This document shows positions 1-14,284 of a stretch of 64,000 nt of DNA, piece after piece. This DNA comes from Homarus americanus (taxonomy: Eukaryota; Arthropoda; Malacostraca; Decapoda; Nephropidae), in contig NW_024737068.1 of NCBI RefSeq assembly GCF_018991925.1, positions 10,530,563 through 10,594,562 of the forward strand, read 5' to 3'. Position 1 is the stretch's first letter; every line of letters begins with the position of its first letter. Below the pieces are notes generated by a model that searched no databases, had not been told where the DNA came from, and worked only from the letters and a program-made list of their open reading frames with translations. Both the position numbers and the translations under genes were made by a program.

Positions 1-318
1 ACTCTTCCTTACTTTAACATTATTTCTCCTTTCAATGTTCCACTTCTCATTCCTCCCCGTCCACCACACAGGATAACTCCGCACTCCTCGTATCTTTTAA
101 ATTCAACATTTGTTCTAGATACAGTGCATTCTCCTCCCTTCACTTTCTCTTTCTCCTGCTATTACCATCTATTACCATTTGTTATCTTTGTTTTCTCACG
201 CTACACGTTAGTTTCTTTCTTCTAATTAACTTCTTGTTCTCTTGAAAACTTTTTGTCAACCATTTATCCAATCTTTCATCAATTGTCTCTGTATAAATTT
301 ATCAATCGTTATATCTTT

Positions 319-528
<210 letters not shown>

Positions 529-562
529 GATCCACAATGAAAACGTGGATAAGATAAATCTT

Positions 563-773
<211 letters not shown>

Positions 774-833
774 ATTTTTTTCCAATATGCCATCAGTATG
801 AAAATGGACCACGGCGTAGACCTGTTCACATTA

Positions 834-999
834 AGGTGCGTCCACACGTGCGTACATTTTGTCGCCAACATGTGATCGACAAAACGAAATGAGGCAAAGG
901 GTTCCGACTCCGGTAGAGCGAGGCCGAGTGCACTAGATCGATGTTTCCTCTTGTCAATCACATGTTGGCGACAAAATGCACGCACGTGTGGACGCACCT
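834..999. mobile_element. PIF/Harbinger-like MITE (166 bp)
   Basis: The ends are near-perfect inverted repeats of about 49 bp beginning AGGTGCGTCCACACGTGCG and reaching ACATGTGATxGACAA. Left and right arms differ at only a few bases. TTA is present immediately outside both ends (831-833 and 1000-1002), the 3-bp TWA target duplication typical of PIF/Harbinger transposons. There is no coding capacity. Boundaries follow from the inverted repeats and target duplication. Confidence 0.85.
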
Positions 1000-1002
1000 T
1001 TA

Positions 1003-2654
1003 GCTTACGAAACATCGCCCAGCAACAGTTTCGTGATAATTTTAGAAACGCTTTCATTATCTACAAAATTTTAGCTAAAGACACAGAGCGTGTAGCCAGG
1101 TTATCGGCGAACATCTGCCATTATCGACGTTATCAGAAACCTTTATTTTCCATGATATGTTTCACTCTTACCTTGATATCTATTATGAATATATCAGACA
1201 ATATTGTGGACATAAAAAACTAGGGCTATATATTGAGAACATTTCACGGATCATCTCTCATGTTTAATACTGTCCGACTCTCCGAAATCAACGTCTTTCA
1301 ATCTCAATACATGCGAATTTATAACTCTTTACAATAAGTTACATTAACCAAGTAATATATTCCTTTAACTCATGTACACTGGATATTCTGAGCCCACCAT
1401 TTTGTTATCCTTGACATTTAATCATAATTATGATGCAAAATTCTTCCATTGACTTTATCTTTATGAATGTAAACTACCTTGTCTGTCAACAGCTCTCTCT
1501 TCGTGTGCAGGTGAGTTTTAAGTTACTGAAGTCACTTCCACACACAAAGCCTCATGAAATGTTTTCTTCCTGCTCACAACACGTGTGGTAAAGTGCTCAT
1601 CAGTGTAATATAACAGTGATTCTGTGACCTATATATAACATAATAACCATATAAATACTCCATGATACAGCCGTTCTAAAGTCTTTCCTCGAGCTACAGT
1701 TTTCATTACGATTTTGACCAAACTTAATAAAAACAAAATTTTAATACTTAAAATTAAATATAAACAATCAGAGCGCATAGGCATCGTGTAACCAATTCAA
1801 CTGAAATGAGCGTGTTCTTTCTGTTTTTAATTTTAATTTTAAGTGTCTAGAAATTAGTATTGTGATCCATGCTGGATGGTAATGAGCTTCCTTGTGTCCT
1901 CATACACGCGCGTGAGCTCAGTAAAACAGTATTACTGGACGACTTCTTGGATAAGCAGAGCAGCGAAACACTTTACTCAACTCCGGAAATCAGAACGAAT
2001 CCTTAATACATCTCGTGGGTGTACGAGTAGAATGAAGTACGTGAGTGTGGGAGGGGTGTAGGTTGCGTGTCTGCAGACCCACCATAAAGTGTCTATTCTT
2101 CGTGTATCGTACGAGAAATGTCGAACATTTAGAGAAACTGAGGGGATGTGCAAGTCCTATCAAGCAAACACAATCTGTATCATTATGATAAAATACGGAA
2201 CCATAAGTCTGGCTGGTCTGGGAGGCGGACGAGCGAGTAAATGCTAGGTGTGGGATGAGCTGGGCCGGTGTGGATAATTACTGGCCCAACATATTCAATT
2301 AGCTGGAAAATTATAGAGGTAGAGATGGGTAGCCATTCTGTTGGGCGACGTGCACTCTCGCGTTGTGGTGATCCTTGTACACCTGTCGAGCTCACCTGGT
2401 GATCCAATAGTGCTCCTTCCTGCTCCGAGCGCGTAAGAGTCTCTTGATGTTCCTTAGGTGTTCTGTGGGTACAGTAGACCTGCTTGGTGCTCTGTGATAC
2501 CTTGATGAGGAACTTCCCTGCAGTAGGGCTCTGTGACCGAGACTTAGCAATTGGCTGTGTAGTAATAATCTTCATGCCTTTCAGTGAGTGACCTCGATGC
2601 ACCTAAGCTCTAATGGCTTCGTTGATTCTGTGATACATGGCTGAACTGTGGTAT
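1003..2654. other. unique AT-rich sequence, no gene recognised
   Basis: I see no exon, RNA gene or known repeat. A minus-strand frame at 2183-2602 has mixed composition and no domain. I do not call it a gene. Confidence 0.5.
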
Positions 2655-3290
2655 AAGGCTAAATTTTTTTATATATAGCTAAGCTCTCTTATAAATGGCT
2701 AAGTTCTCCTATGACTTTGCTCTGTTTTATATGGTAAAGCTCTGCTATATATGGCTAAGCTCTGTTACATATGGCTAAGATTTGTTATATATGGCTAAGC
2801 TTTTCTATGACTATGCTCTGTTGTATATGGCAATGCTCTGTTATATGTGACTAAGTTCTGTTATATGTGGCTAAGCTCTGTTATATGCGGCTAAGCTCTG
2901 TTATATATGGCTAAGCTCTGTTATATTTAACTAAGCTCTTTTATATATGGCTAAGCTCTGTTATATATGGCTAAGCTCTGTTATATATGGCTAAGCTCTG
3001 TTATATTTAACTAAGCTCTTTTATATATGGCTAAGCTCTGTTATATTTAACTAAGCTCTTTTATATATGGCTAAGCTCTGTTATAAATGACTAAACTCTG
3101 TTATATATGGCTAAGCTCTGTTATTCATAACTAAGCTCTGATATATATGGCTAAGCTTTGTTATATATGACTAAACTCTGTTATATATGGCTAAGCTCTG
3201 TTATATATGACTAAGCTCTGTCATATATGGCTAAGCTCTGTTATACAGTATATGGCTAAGTTTTGATAATATAGACTAAGCTTTGTGGTA
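2655..3290 (+). repeat. 20-bp minisatellite (CTAAGCTCTGTTATATATGG)
   Basis: About 31 units, diverging towards both edges; some carry TTATATTTAA in place of TTATATATGG. The alternation of variants suggests amplification of blocks of several units. Confidence 0.95.
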
Positions 3291-3513
3291 TTATAGAACA
3301 AATTACAGTATGTCATTGAGCTTCGTTGTTACTTTATTTTGGTTCATATGGTACAATGTGTACTAATTTTAACTTCAGTATCTGTGGTACTGTACAACAT
3401 GACACTTAGCCACAACATGAGATTTTGTGGTACAACATGGAGCACTGTTTCAGTTTACACCTTATATAACTACTTACCACACTGTGTGATGTACCTTACT
3501 GATGTGTATGTGT

Positions 3514-3515
<2 letters not shown>

Positions 3516-3553
<38 letters not shown>

Positions 3554-4060
3554 TAATTATTATTATTATTATTATTATTATTTTGATCGGTTTATTGAAA
3601 TAACTTAGTAGACAAAAGACTGAAAATATAAAATCAACAGAGATAATGAAAGTTACATAATTGGGGAATAAGTCACAGGATTTTCAAATACAAGAATCAT
3701 AGGTATATAATAACAAGGAGGGGAAGGTCAGTTAACAAGGAATTTCAACATAGTAACAATACAAAAGAAAGATTGGAAGGGAGTGAACACACTGGTTAAC
3801 TACGAGTTGTTGATAGTTTTTACAATGGTTGGAAATGCTCTGTACTTATAGCGATCAGTACGTGGTCGTATGTGCTGGATGCGGTTGTAGTGTCGAACAG
3901 CAATTCGTGGATGAGGGATCCCAGGTGGAAACAGGAGACGGTGGCGAGGATTGTGCAGAAGTTTCTCCCAAAACTTAAGCTAGAGAAGAATGAATGTTGA
4001 GAAATTACCGATAGTTGTTGATGCCGGGAACTGTGTGACCACATTCGGTATAGTCTCTGT
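3516..4060 (-). mobile_element. LINE-like 3' end with (AAT)n tail, minus strand
   Basis: Read on the minus strand, a fragment containing FPPGIPHPRIAVRHYNRIQH and IRPRTDRYKYRAFPTIVKTI resembles the basic C-terminal end of retroelement ORFs. It is followed by about 200 bases of AT-rich 3' UTR, then AATAAACCGATCAAAATAAT and an AAT-repeat tail (3516-3582). The AATAAACCG plus AAT tail also occurs on the plus strand at 38324-38353. The family is not certain. Confidence 0.45.
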
Positions 4061-4245
4061 GTAACGTCTGTGTTTGTGAGAATATACAGGAGATGTAATA
4101 ATACTGAACACAGTGTTGAAGTGACATTAAGACATCAAACACCTGATGAACCACAGCAGTCTACTTTATCTGTCTGTGACAATCTCTCACTCGGCAGTGT
4201 TTGTATATCTTGCTCCCTGTCTTTCTGTATATTTATCATCTCTTT

Positions 4246-4618
<373 letters not shown>

Positions 4619-5437
4619 AATCTCCTCATGCTTCCGTGGTGTGTGTGTCGCTGTGCCCTGACTAGCGTCTACACATCACTCGTTATCAATATAATCATGA
4701 GCCATCAATTGCCTCGAGCTGATAATCACAGGTGGACCACACAGTCTACCTGTACCATCATCATCACGCTCCTCCACAATAACCACCCAACAATATCCCC
4801 ACCACATACACTGACAATTTTCCTGATCATCACACAATAATTATCAAGCTCATCGTCCAATATTTTTGGTACCTGATTTAATAGAACCTAACTCATCTCT
4901 TGGCAATATTCTGGTTCACGGTGCAACAGTTTCTGCGGCACATCATCAGATAATTTTGAAGCTCATCAGTTACGATTTTTGCACCTCATCCCGCGACAAT
5001 ATCCCGGGATGTGAGTTAGAGCTCATGCAATTCTCACACAACATTTTAATGGCTCGTCACTCAATACGTTTATAGTTCCCTGTTCTCTTTTTACGTTATG
5101 ACTTACAATATATTGATTATAATGTAGCCCAATGCTCTCTCTCTTTGACACGTTAAATGTCTTCTTTCAATAACCAAAAACTGAGTGAACTTAAAGCAGA
5201 CACCATTTACCTATCGTTGTATTCATCAATCCTCCACCCATCCCTTCTCTACGTTCACTCTCAACTTTGGTCTCGACGCCATCACACACTAGCAAAAGGC
5301 TAACATTGCAACATTAAATTCTATAAAACTGAGGGCTAAAATTTTTCTCTACAATTGGAATTTTCAACTTCCCTCGTCTTGATTTTATTATTAAACAAAG
5401 CTTCCGCACCCACACCAATATTCTGGATTCAGCTATA

Positions 5438-5438
<1 letters not shown>
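4619..5438. other. unique sequence, no gene recognised
   Basis: Mixed-composition DNA with short chance frames only. Confidence 0.5.

Positions 5439-5504
<66 letters not shown>
5439..5504 (+). repeat. (CA)n microsatellite
   Basis: About 32 uninterrupted CA units. Confidence 0.99.
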
Positions 5505-5508
<4 letters not shown>

Positions 5509-5819
5509 TACCATCTCGTAGAAGCACCTATATTAAAACTTAAAAAAGTACTTCCTACTTTTTTCCGTGTTTGGTCCTGCTCCTGCTCGTACTGTTGGCC
5601 ACTCTGCATCCTACATTTCCTTTATCTCATAATTGTCTGAAAATGTTTAGTCTTTCGTTCAATTTCTCTTTGGCTCTAGACACTTTACGCAGTGCTCCAC
5701 TACCAGTCATCAAGGTACTCCACACAGACGAACATCCTCCCGACAATGGAATTCTCTATCTGTACGTGTGTCTTCCTCCTCATGTAATCCACAGTTCTAC
5801 TGAGATTAAGTGTATATAA

Positions 5820-6785
5820 ATAATAGCCACTACCATTATCATCACCATCAGCATCACCATCACTGCCATCAAAACGGAATCACCATCATCACCATTATTA
5901 CCATTCCCATCACTGCCATTCGTGAATCAAACTTTAATACCCTTCACAATAACTACTACGACCATACCATCCAATATCATAGATACCACTAACTACATTA
6001 CCACATTACCAGCACCATACCACCCTACATTAAAAGTACCATCACCACCATCACCACCACATAAACACCATCACTACCACAACAATACCACCATCAGCAC
6101 CACCACCATCACTGCTATCACCACCACCACCACCACCACTACCACCACCTTCACTACCAACTTCACCACCACCGCCACCACCGCTACCACCACCATCACT
6201 ACCAGCACCACCAGCACCACCATCACCACCACAATCACTACCACCACCAGCACCACCACCACCATCACCACCACAATCACTACCACCAGCACCCACCACC
6301 ACCACCACCATCACCACCACAATCACTACCACCAGCACCACCATCACCACAATCGACACCACCACCATCACCACTACCACTGTCAACACCACTTTCACCA
6401 CCACTACCACCATCACCACTTCTGACGACACTACCATCACCACCATTATCTTCATCACCAAAACCATCATCATCACCACCATCACCACCACTACCAACAC
6501 CACCACAACCATCACCGCCACCACCACTCCCACCACCATCACCACCACCACCATTACCTTCACTACTCCACCATTACCACCGCCAACACCACCATCCCTC
6601 TCCACCACCACCATCACCATTACCTTCACCACTCCACCATCACCACCGCCAACACCACCATCCCTCTCACCACCAGCTTTACCATCCTGCAACCGACACC
6701 ACCACCATCACCACTACCACTGCCAACACCACCATCACCACCACTCCACCATCACCACAGCCAACACCACCATCCCTCTCCACCA
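5820..6785 (+). repeat. degenerate (CAC/CAT)n low-complexity region
   Basis: Nearly 1 kb of ACC and ATC triplets, with local duplications such as the CACCTTCACTACTCCACC-type blocks at 6550-6670. The long Val/Gly or Thr/His frames on either strand are compositional artefacts. Confidence 0.95.
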
Positions 6786-6894
6786 CCCTTCATTCCTCCC
6801 CACCAGTCGATCAGCGGGACTAAAGATCCGGTCCTCAGATGTATCATATTTCAACAAGCGAAACGAATTCGATCGTTCCACTGTTAACGATCCA

Positions 6895-6896
<2 letters not shown>

Positions 6897-6931
<35 letters not shown>
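6897..6931 (+). repeat. (GT)n microsatellite
   Basis: About 17 GT units. It is followed by a purine-rich (AGAGA/GAAAC) stretch to about 7430 with no recognised gene. Confidence 0.98.
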
Positions 6932-7609
6932 GTATATTCTTTGGTCTGGGTGTTATGAAAAGATGACGGCAAAAGAAAGAAGGATAATAACGAAACATAA
7001 AGCGAGACGAGAAGCAGCGAGATACAGATTGAAAAGTACAATTAGTGAAAACTGAGGAAGACAGAAAGAGAGACACTGAGTAAGAGGCAACTTGAAGTAA
7101 GAGATAAAATGGGAATTAATAACCAAGAAAAAACACGGAGTGAGAAAGAAGTAAGAGACAGAGCAAGAAACTGCTAAACGTTTGGGGCCAAAAAAGTGGA
7201 ACAGATTGCGAGAAACAGAAAAAAACAGAGAACCGAAAAAAAAAACATCAGAAATACAAACACAACGTGAAACAAGAGAGTCATAGAGAGAAAAAGAAAC
7301 CAGAAAATGTCCAAGAGGTAGTGAGAGAAACAAACAAACAGACAGGGATAAACAGAAAATGAAGGGTAGAGGGAAAGGTGAAAGACAGATTGACAAGAAG
7401 ATACAGAACACGAGAGACAGAGATGGTCTTACAAATGCAGACACTTAAGTCATTTCTCATGATGGATTTCGATTAGATAGTGGTCGGGCGGGCGTGTTGC
7501 TGTAGGGGTCAAAGGTTAGGTCGAGTGGAGCCACGCCCACACAACACGATCACCAGCACACGCCAGCGCCCACACGTCACGGAACTAGAAGAGATACACC
7601 CTTACCCTC

Positions 7610-7825
7610 CAAGTTCCAGGATAGTCACACGCCCACACACCATGTTCCAGGATAGACTACACGCCCACACACCAAGTTCCAGGATAATTACACACCCACA
7701 CGCTAAGTTCCAGGATAGATACACGCCCACACAACAAGTTCCAGGATAGATACACGCCCACACGCCACTTCCAGGATAGGTACACGCCCACACGCCAAGT
7801 TCCAGGATAGACACATGCCCAAGCG
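7610..7825 (+). repeat. 30-bp minisatellite (AGTTCCAGGATAGATACACG core)
   Basis: Seven units of roughly 29-31 bp: AAGTTCCAGGATAGATACAC plus GCCCACACGCC variants. Confidence 0.95.
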
Positions 7826-8138
7826 ATACAGATCAGAAGATATACGTCAAACTTTTCTGAAACACCCTGAGTGAACATGAATATTAATCAGTAATACTTT
7901 AATATACTTTAGGTACACGGTATTCATTTGTACCAATTTTTCCCTTCATCTAATGTCTGTCCATTTTGGATATGTAAAATAATCATCGCCCATAATCTTT
8001 CGTGTGGTCCTGTGATGTCACATCTTTCGGCCGATCGATCCAACCTTCAGTTTTGGAACAGAAACCACAAGAAGGGCAAGGAAATTCCTTCACTTCCGAA
8101 GTTCTTCATCCCATATTAATATACACAATACTCTACAA

Positions 8139-8480
8139 CAGGGGTTCTTGAGAATTCCCCAGGGAATTCAGTTTTCAGAGGGGATTTCGGGAGCAAGAGA
8201 TATGTTCGATGAGAAATCAATCACAGAATTTTGGCCTTGATGTGCGATTCCTACCCAAAAGTGGCAGAAAGAACTATCCGTGCATTGCTTCCGTTTGTGT
8301 CGACATATCTTTGTGAGTCAGGCTTTTCAACTCTGTTGCAAATTAAAACGAAGCAACGTAGTAGATTAGAGGTAGAAAATGACCTGCGTTGTTGGTTCTT
8401 TTGCATTTTTAAAAAATAGGTTGTGCGATTTTTACTTGAACAATGCAGAATAATTGGTGGGTCAGGGAGACAAAACACGT
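8139..8480 (+). mobile_element. hAT DNA transposon remnant (transposase C-terminal dimerisation region)
   Basis: At 8231-8395 the plus strand encodes YPKVAERTIRALLPFVSTYL, then CESGFSTLLQIKTKQRSRLE. This is the hallmark dimerisation region of hAT-family transposases and of host genes derived from them (the ZBED5/FAM200 type). Just upstream, another frame gives EKSITEFW, the block that normally precedes it, so a frameshift lies near 8225. CAGGGGTTCTTGA at 8139-8151 resembles a hAT terminal inverted repeat but sits directly before the fragment, suggesting an internally deleted copy. The BED finger and catalytic core are absent. It is not functional. Confidence 0.8.
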
Positions 8481-8639
8481 AAGTCACAAGCCGAGAACTA
8501 GAGTATTTCCAGATATGAAACAACAGATGAGTGGAACAAGTTCTCTTATTATAAAGTGAAGTGAGAGCATAACATAGAAGATTGCAAAGCTACAGTAAAC
8601 TATTATCAAGAGGAAACCCAACAGACCCTTGGTAGATAG

Positions 8640-10465
8640 ATGGTATTGTAGATATGATGGTAGATTGATGGTATTGTACTGTAGATATGATGGTAGATAG
8701 ATGGTATTGTACTGTAGATATGATGGTAGATTGATGGTATTGTACTGTAGATATGATGGTAGATAGATGGTATTGTACTGTAGATATGATGGTAGATAGA
8801 TGGTATTGTATTGTAGATATGATGGTAGATAGATGGTATTGTATTGTAGATATGATGGTTGATAGATGGTATTGTATTGTAGATATGATGGTAGATAGAT
8901 GGTATTGTATTGTAGATATGATGGTAGATAGATGGTATTGTATTTTAGATATGATGGTTGATAGATGGTATTGTACTGTAGATATGATGGTAGATAGATG
9001 GTATTGTACTGTAGATATGATGGTAGATAGATGGTATTGTATTGTAGATATGATGGTAGATAGATGGTATTGTATTGTAGATATGATGGTAGATAGGTGG
9101 TATATGATGGTAGATAGGTGGTATTGTATTGTAGATATGATGGTTGATAGATGGTATTGTACTGTAGATATGATGGTAGATAGATGGTATTGTATTGTAG
9201 ATATGATGGTAGATTGATGGTATTGTAGATATGATGGTAGATTGATGGTATTGTACTGTAGATATGATGGTAGATAGATGGTATTGTACTGTAGATATGA
9301 TGGTAGATAGATGGTATTGTATTGTAGATATGATGGTAGATTGATGGTATTGTACTGTAGATATGATGGTAGATAGATGGGTATTGTACTGTAGATATGA
9401 TGGTAGATTGATGGTATTGTACTGTAGATATATGATGGTAGATAGATGTTATTATTATTGTAGATATGATGGTAGATTGATGGTATTGTGTAGATATGAT
9501 GGTAGATAGATGGTATTGTATTGTAGATATGATGGTAGATTGATGGTATTGTACTGTAGATATGATGGTAGATAGATGGTATTGTATTGTAGATATGATG
9601 GTAGATACATGGTATTGTATTGTAGATATGATGGTAGATAGATGGTATTGTATTGTAGATATGATGGTAGATAGATGGTATTGTATTGTAGATATGATGG
9701 TAGATAGATGGTATTGTATTGTAGATATGATGGTAGATAGATGGTATTGTACTGTAGATATGATGGTAGATAGATGGTATTGTACTGTAGATATGATGGT
9801 TGATAGATGGTATTGTACTGTAGATATGATGGTAGATAGATGGTATTGTATTGTAGATATGATGGTTGATAGATGGTATTGTACTGTAGATATGATGGTA
9901 GATAGATGGTATTGTACTGTAGATATGATGGTAGATAGATGGTATTGTACTGTAGATATGATGGTAGATAGATGGTATTGTATTGTAGATATGATGGTTG
10001 ATAGATGGTATTGTACTGTAGATATGATGGTAGATAGATGGTATTGTACTGTAGATATGATGGTTGATAGATGAGTATTACTGTAGATATGATGGTAGAT
10101 AGATGGTATTGTGTTATGAATATAGTAGTAGATAGATAATTATTGTACTGTAGATATGATGGTAGATAGATGGTGTTATTACTGTAGATATGATGGTAGA
10201 TAGATGGTGTTGTATTGTAAGATATGATGGTAGATAGATGGTATTGTATTGTAGATATGATGGTTGATAGATGGTATTGTGGTAGATATGATGTTAGATA
10301 GATGGTGGTAACCTGTAGATATGATGGTAGATAGATGGTATTGTATTGTAGATATGATGGTTGATAGATGGTATTGTACTGTAGATATGATGGTAGATAG
10401 ATGGTATTGTACTGTAGATATGATGGTTGATAGATGGTATTATACTGTGAATATGATGGTTGATG
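8640..10465 (+). repeat. 33-bp minisatellite, about 55 units
   Basis: The unit is GATATGATGGTAGATAGATG followed by GTATTGTACTGTA. Two positions vary in a mixed pattern: TAGATAGA, TTGATAGA or TAGATTGA, and TACTG versus TATTG. Because 33 is a multiple of three, both strands stay open for long stretches (an 11-residue MMVDRWYCTVD periodicity on the plus strand). These frames have no start context, no variation typical of protein selection, and are broken by indels. They are not credible genes. Confidence 0.97.
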
Positions 10466-10669
10466 AACTAGCAAAGACTAACATCTGGAATATTTATAAA
10501 GTCAATTGATGGAAGGAAGGAGGGAGAGAGGTGGGAGGAAGGGTAGTGGATAAAATAAAGAGATTGTGGAGGGAATCAGGAAGGGAGGAAGGAGGGGTTG
10601 GTAGTGGAGAGAGGAATGAGGATGATTTATTAGTTGTCAGTAAGTGTGACGGAGGGTAGATAATGTACT

Positions 10670-11240
10670 TTGTCTCGTACAGTACTACCTTCCTTCTTTA
10701 CTTTCTATCTTCCTTTCATCTTCCCTCTTCATCGCCTTCGTTCCTCACCTTCACCTCTCACCTTCCTTACTCTGCAAATTATACTCCAAGCTTTTCCAAT
10801 AAAGTTGTAAATAAAAAATCACCTTCACCTCTCACCTTCTTCACCTTCTTCATCTTCACCCCTCTCCTTCTTCACTTTTCCCTCTCATCTTCCTCATCTT
10901 TAACCCTTCACCTACCCCACCTTCACCCCTCACCTACCTCACCTCTCACCTACCCCACCTTCTCTACTAACCTTCATCCTTCACCATTATCTCTTATTTT
11001 CACCCCTCATCTTCTCCACCTTCACCCCACCTACCTCACGTTCACCCCTCACCTACCTCACCTTCACCTCTCACCTACCTCACCCTTCTCTCCTAACCTT
11101 CACCCCTCACCTTCCTCACCTTCACCCCTCATCTTCATTTCTAACCTTCACCCCTCGCCTTTATCTCTCACCTTCACCCCTCACCTTTATCTCTCACCTT
11201 CACCATTCACCTTCGTATCTCACCTCCACCCCTCACCTCA
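10670..11240 (+). repeat. pyrimidine-rich CACCTTCACCCCTCACC region
   Basis: Strongly strand-biased C/T sequence with loosely repeated CACCCCTCACCTACCTCACC blocks. The 232-residue open frame over it reflects this composition. GA-rich DNA at 10510-10640 precedes it. Confidence 0.85.
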
Positions 11241-11633
11241 CACAAGAAGAAGCCATACACTATACTGTACATATTTAAGGCATCTGGTGTCGACAACTGG
11301 AAAGACAAACCAGCAGAACAATCATACTGGAGTGCCTTTCAAATGCTTAGTAATAACTTGAATGGCAACATATATTCAAATAAATAGACAGATAGACAGA
11401 GACTTTAATCCAGATATAATCATTCAAGTTTACATTGACTCAGTGTACAGGATATTTGACGTACAGGAAATACGAACTGTACACAAGATACGTGGTGACC
11501 GTAAGACGTAGATAAAAATGGAGTTGGTGAGAGCCCAAGTCGGAGTCCGAGATATTTGAGTATGGGTGATGGTAGTGGCTAGACACACTGGACGGAAAAT
11601 AATTATGTCAGCAGGGAGATCCTGCAGTAGCAA

Positions 11634-12701
<1,068 letters not shown>

Positions 12702-12805
12702 TGTCAGTGGAACCAGTGACGCGAGAAAATAACCCACAAAATAAAATCTGATACTAAATAGGTTGGTGATATGAGGAGATATAAAGTCATCACTGAACAG
12801 GGAAA

Positions 12806-12807
<2 letters not shown>

Positions 12808-12856
<49 letters not shown>
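12808..12856 (+). repeat. (CA)n microsatellite
   Basis: About 24 CA units. Confidence 0.99.
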
Positions 12857-12858
<2 letters not shown>

Positions 12859-14280
12859 GTAATACCCTACAGTGTACAACAGTGTACAAGTGTATCCCTT
12901 GTCATATAGGGAGTCACTGTGTTAAGAACTGAAGTGTGTTTTTAAATCCTGCAGGTTTGTTCAAGTTGACACTAATTCATGACAACATTAACTGTGCTGA
13001 TAATCCCAGAGTAGCTGCGCAGTATCAAACCCTTGGGGAAAAACGCTAGGGTGGGCAGTAGAGGGAGCGGAAGCTGTGCGCGTCACAACACACCCGGACC
13101 ACCACTTGAGTATGTTTACAAACCTCGCCAACACCCCTGCTGCCTGTCACCCGCCGCGCCCCCACCGTTTACCCGATCTCCAAACACGTTACCCGTTCAT
13201 GTCACCGAGATCGTACCTCCGTTTATGTTCCGCTGGTTGGTGCGTTGGTTAGCGGCGCCCCCTACCAGGAGTAGCACAAACCAGGGAAAGGAAGGAGAGG
13301 TCTGCTAACGATGAGGAGGAGAGCACCCACACACAGTCTGACTTACACCACTGCACCTCACTAAACCTTTCACTGGTAAACTGATAAACAATGCATCTGT
13401 TTACTGTCGCCTGAGGAGGAGGAGAAGAAAGATCAAGAGGAGCAAAAGTCACGCGGAAAGATTGATGCACTTTACTCACGCACCTGGGCTTCTTATATAT
13501 GATAGTATATCATATTATGATAATTATCACAGACAGGTAGACATATTAGTGGTTACCATAAATGTGCGCTTGGCAATGGCTTTTTTGAAAAAGTCGTTTC
13601 TGAGTAATGTTTGCAATAATATTTCCAAGAATAAATATTTCTAAGAAAGCAACTGTGGCTTCAATAATATCTTGTGTCCAGATATACACATATGTCCTAC
13701 CCCTGAAACTTTATTGGGTAGAACTTTCACACTAGCACGATTTTTCAGGCTGGCGATCTCCCCCCCCACCCCTCCCCAGTCCTCCTCCTCCTCCTCCTCC
13801 TCCAACAAATTTGCTAGGTTAGACAACACAAATACGTAGATAGTTTTCTTAAATTCTGCAGGGAGATAGTGGAGAGAATAATCAAACTGTAGCCCTTACG
13901 CTCTGTACCTACAGGCTGGCGTTTTCTTTTCATACAATTAACAACGCTCATTCAGAACCACAGTCTTGGAACCTTGAAACAGATCGTAAAATTCAAACGA
14001 AAACCTCCCTATTAAGGTCACATTAATTTTCACTCAACAACACAAAAATAAAGTAGATAATGATAATTTCACACAAAGTTCTACATGTTAGGTTAGAGAT
14101 TACCTCATCACTTACAGCAGCAGCAGCAGCACGACCTTTGACCTTGGCAGGTAACAGCCACTTGTAGGTAATGTGTCGCTGTCCTGGCAAGTGTCCGTCC
14201 ACCCCACTCACTCACTCACTCACACCCGCCCTCGATGGCTACTTAAACACCAACCATGAAATGGCTCTGTCAGCGAGTTC
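12857..14280. other. sequence with a small GC-rich island, no gene proven
   Basis: At 13030-13320 the composition becomes GC-rich with several CpGs. A 91-residue frame (13033-13308, plus strand) is open across it but has no recognisable domain. It could be a promoter-proximal or untranslated segment of an unknown transcript; nothing in the sequence proves that. A (TCC)n tract lies at 13784-13803. Confidence 0.35.
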
Positions 14281-14284
14281 CGGG

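Noticed and set aside
5922..6692. Thr/His-rich or Val/Gly-rich proteins
   Set aside because: CAC/CAT triplet low-complexity DNA.
8753..10474. MMVDRWYCTVD and YLPSYLQYNTI repeat proteins
   Set aside because: 33-bp minisatellite artefact, open on both strands at once and broken by indels.
13033..13308. 91-residue frame in a GC-rich island as a gene
   Set aside because: No domain, start context or splice sites that I can defend; kept only as a GC-rich note.
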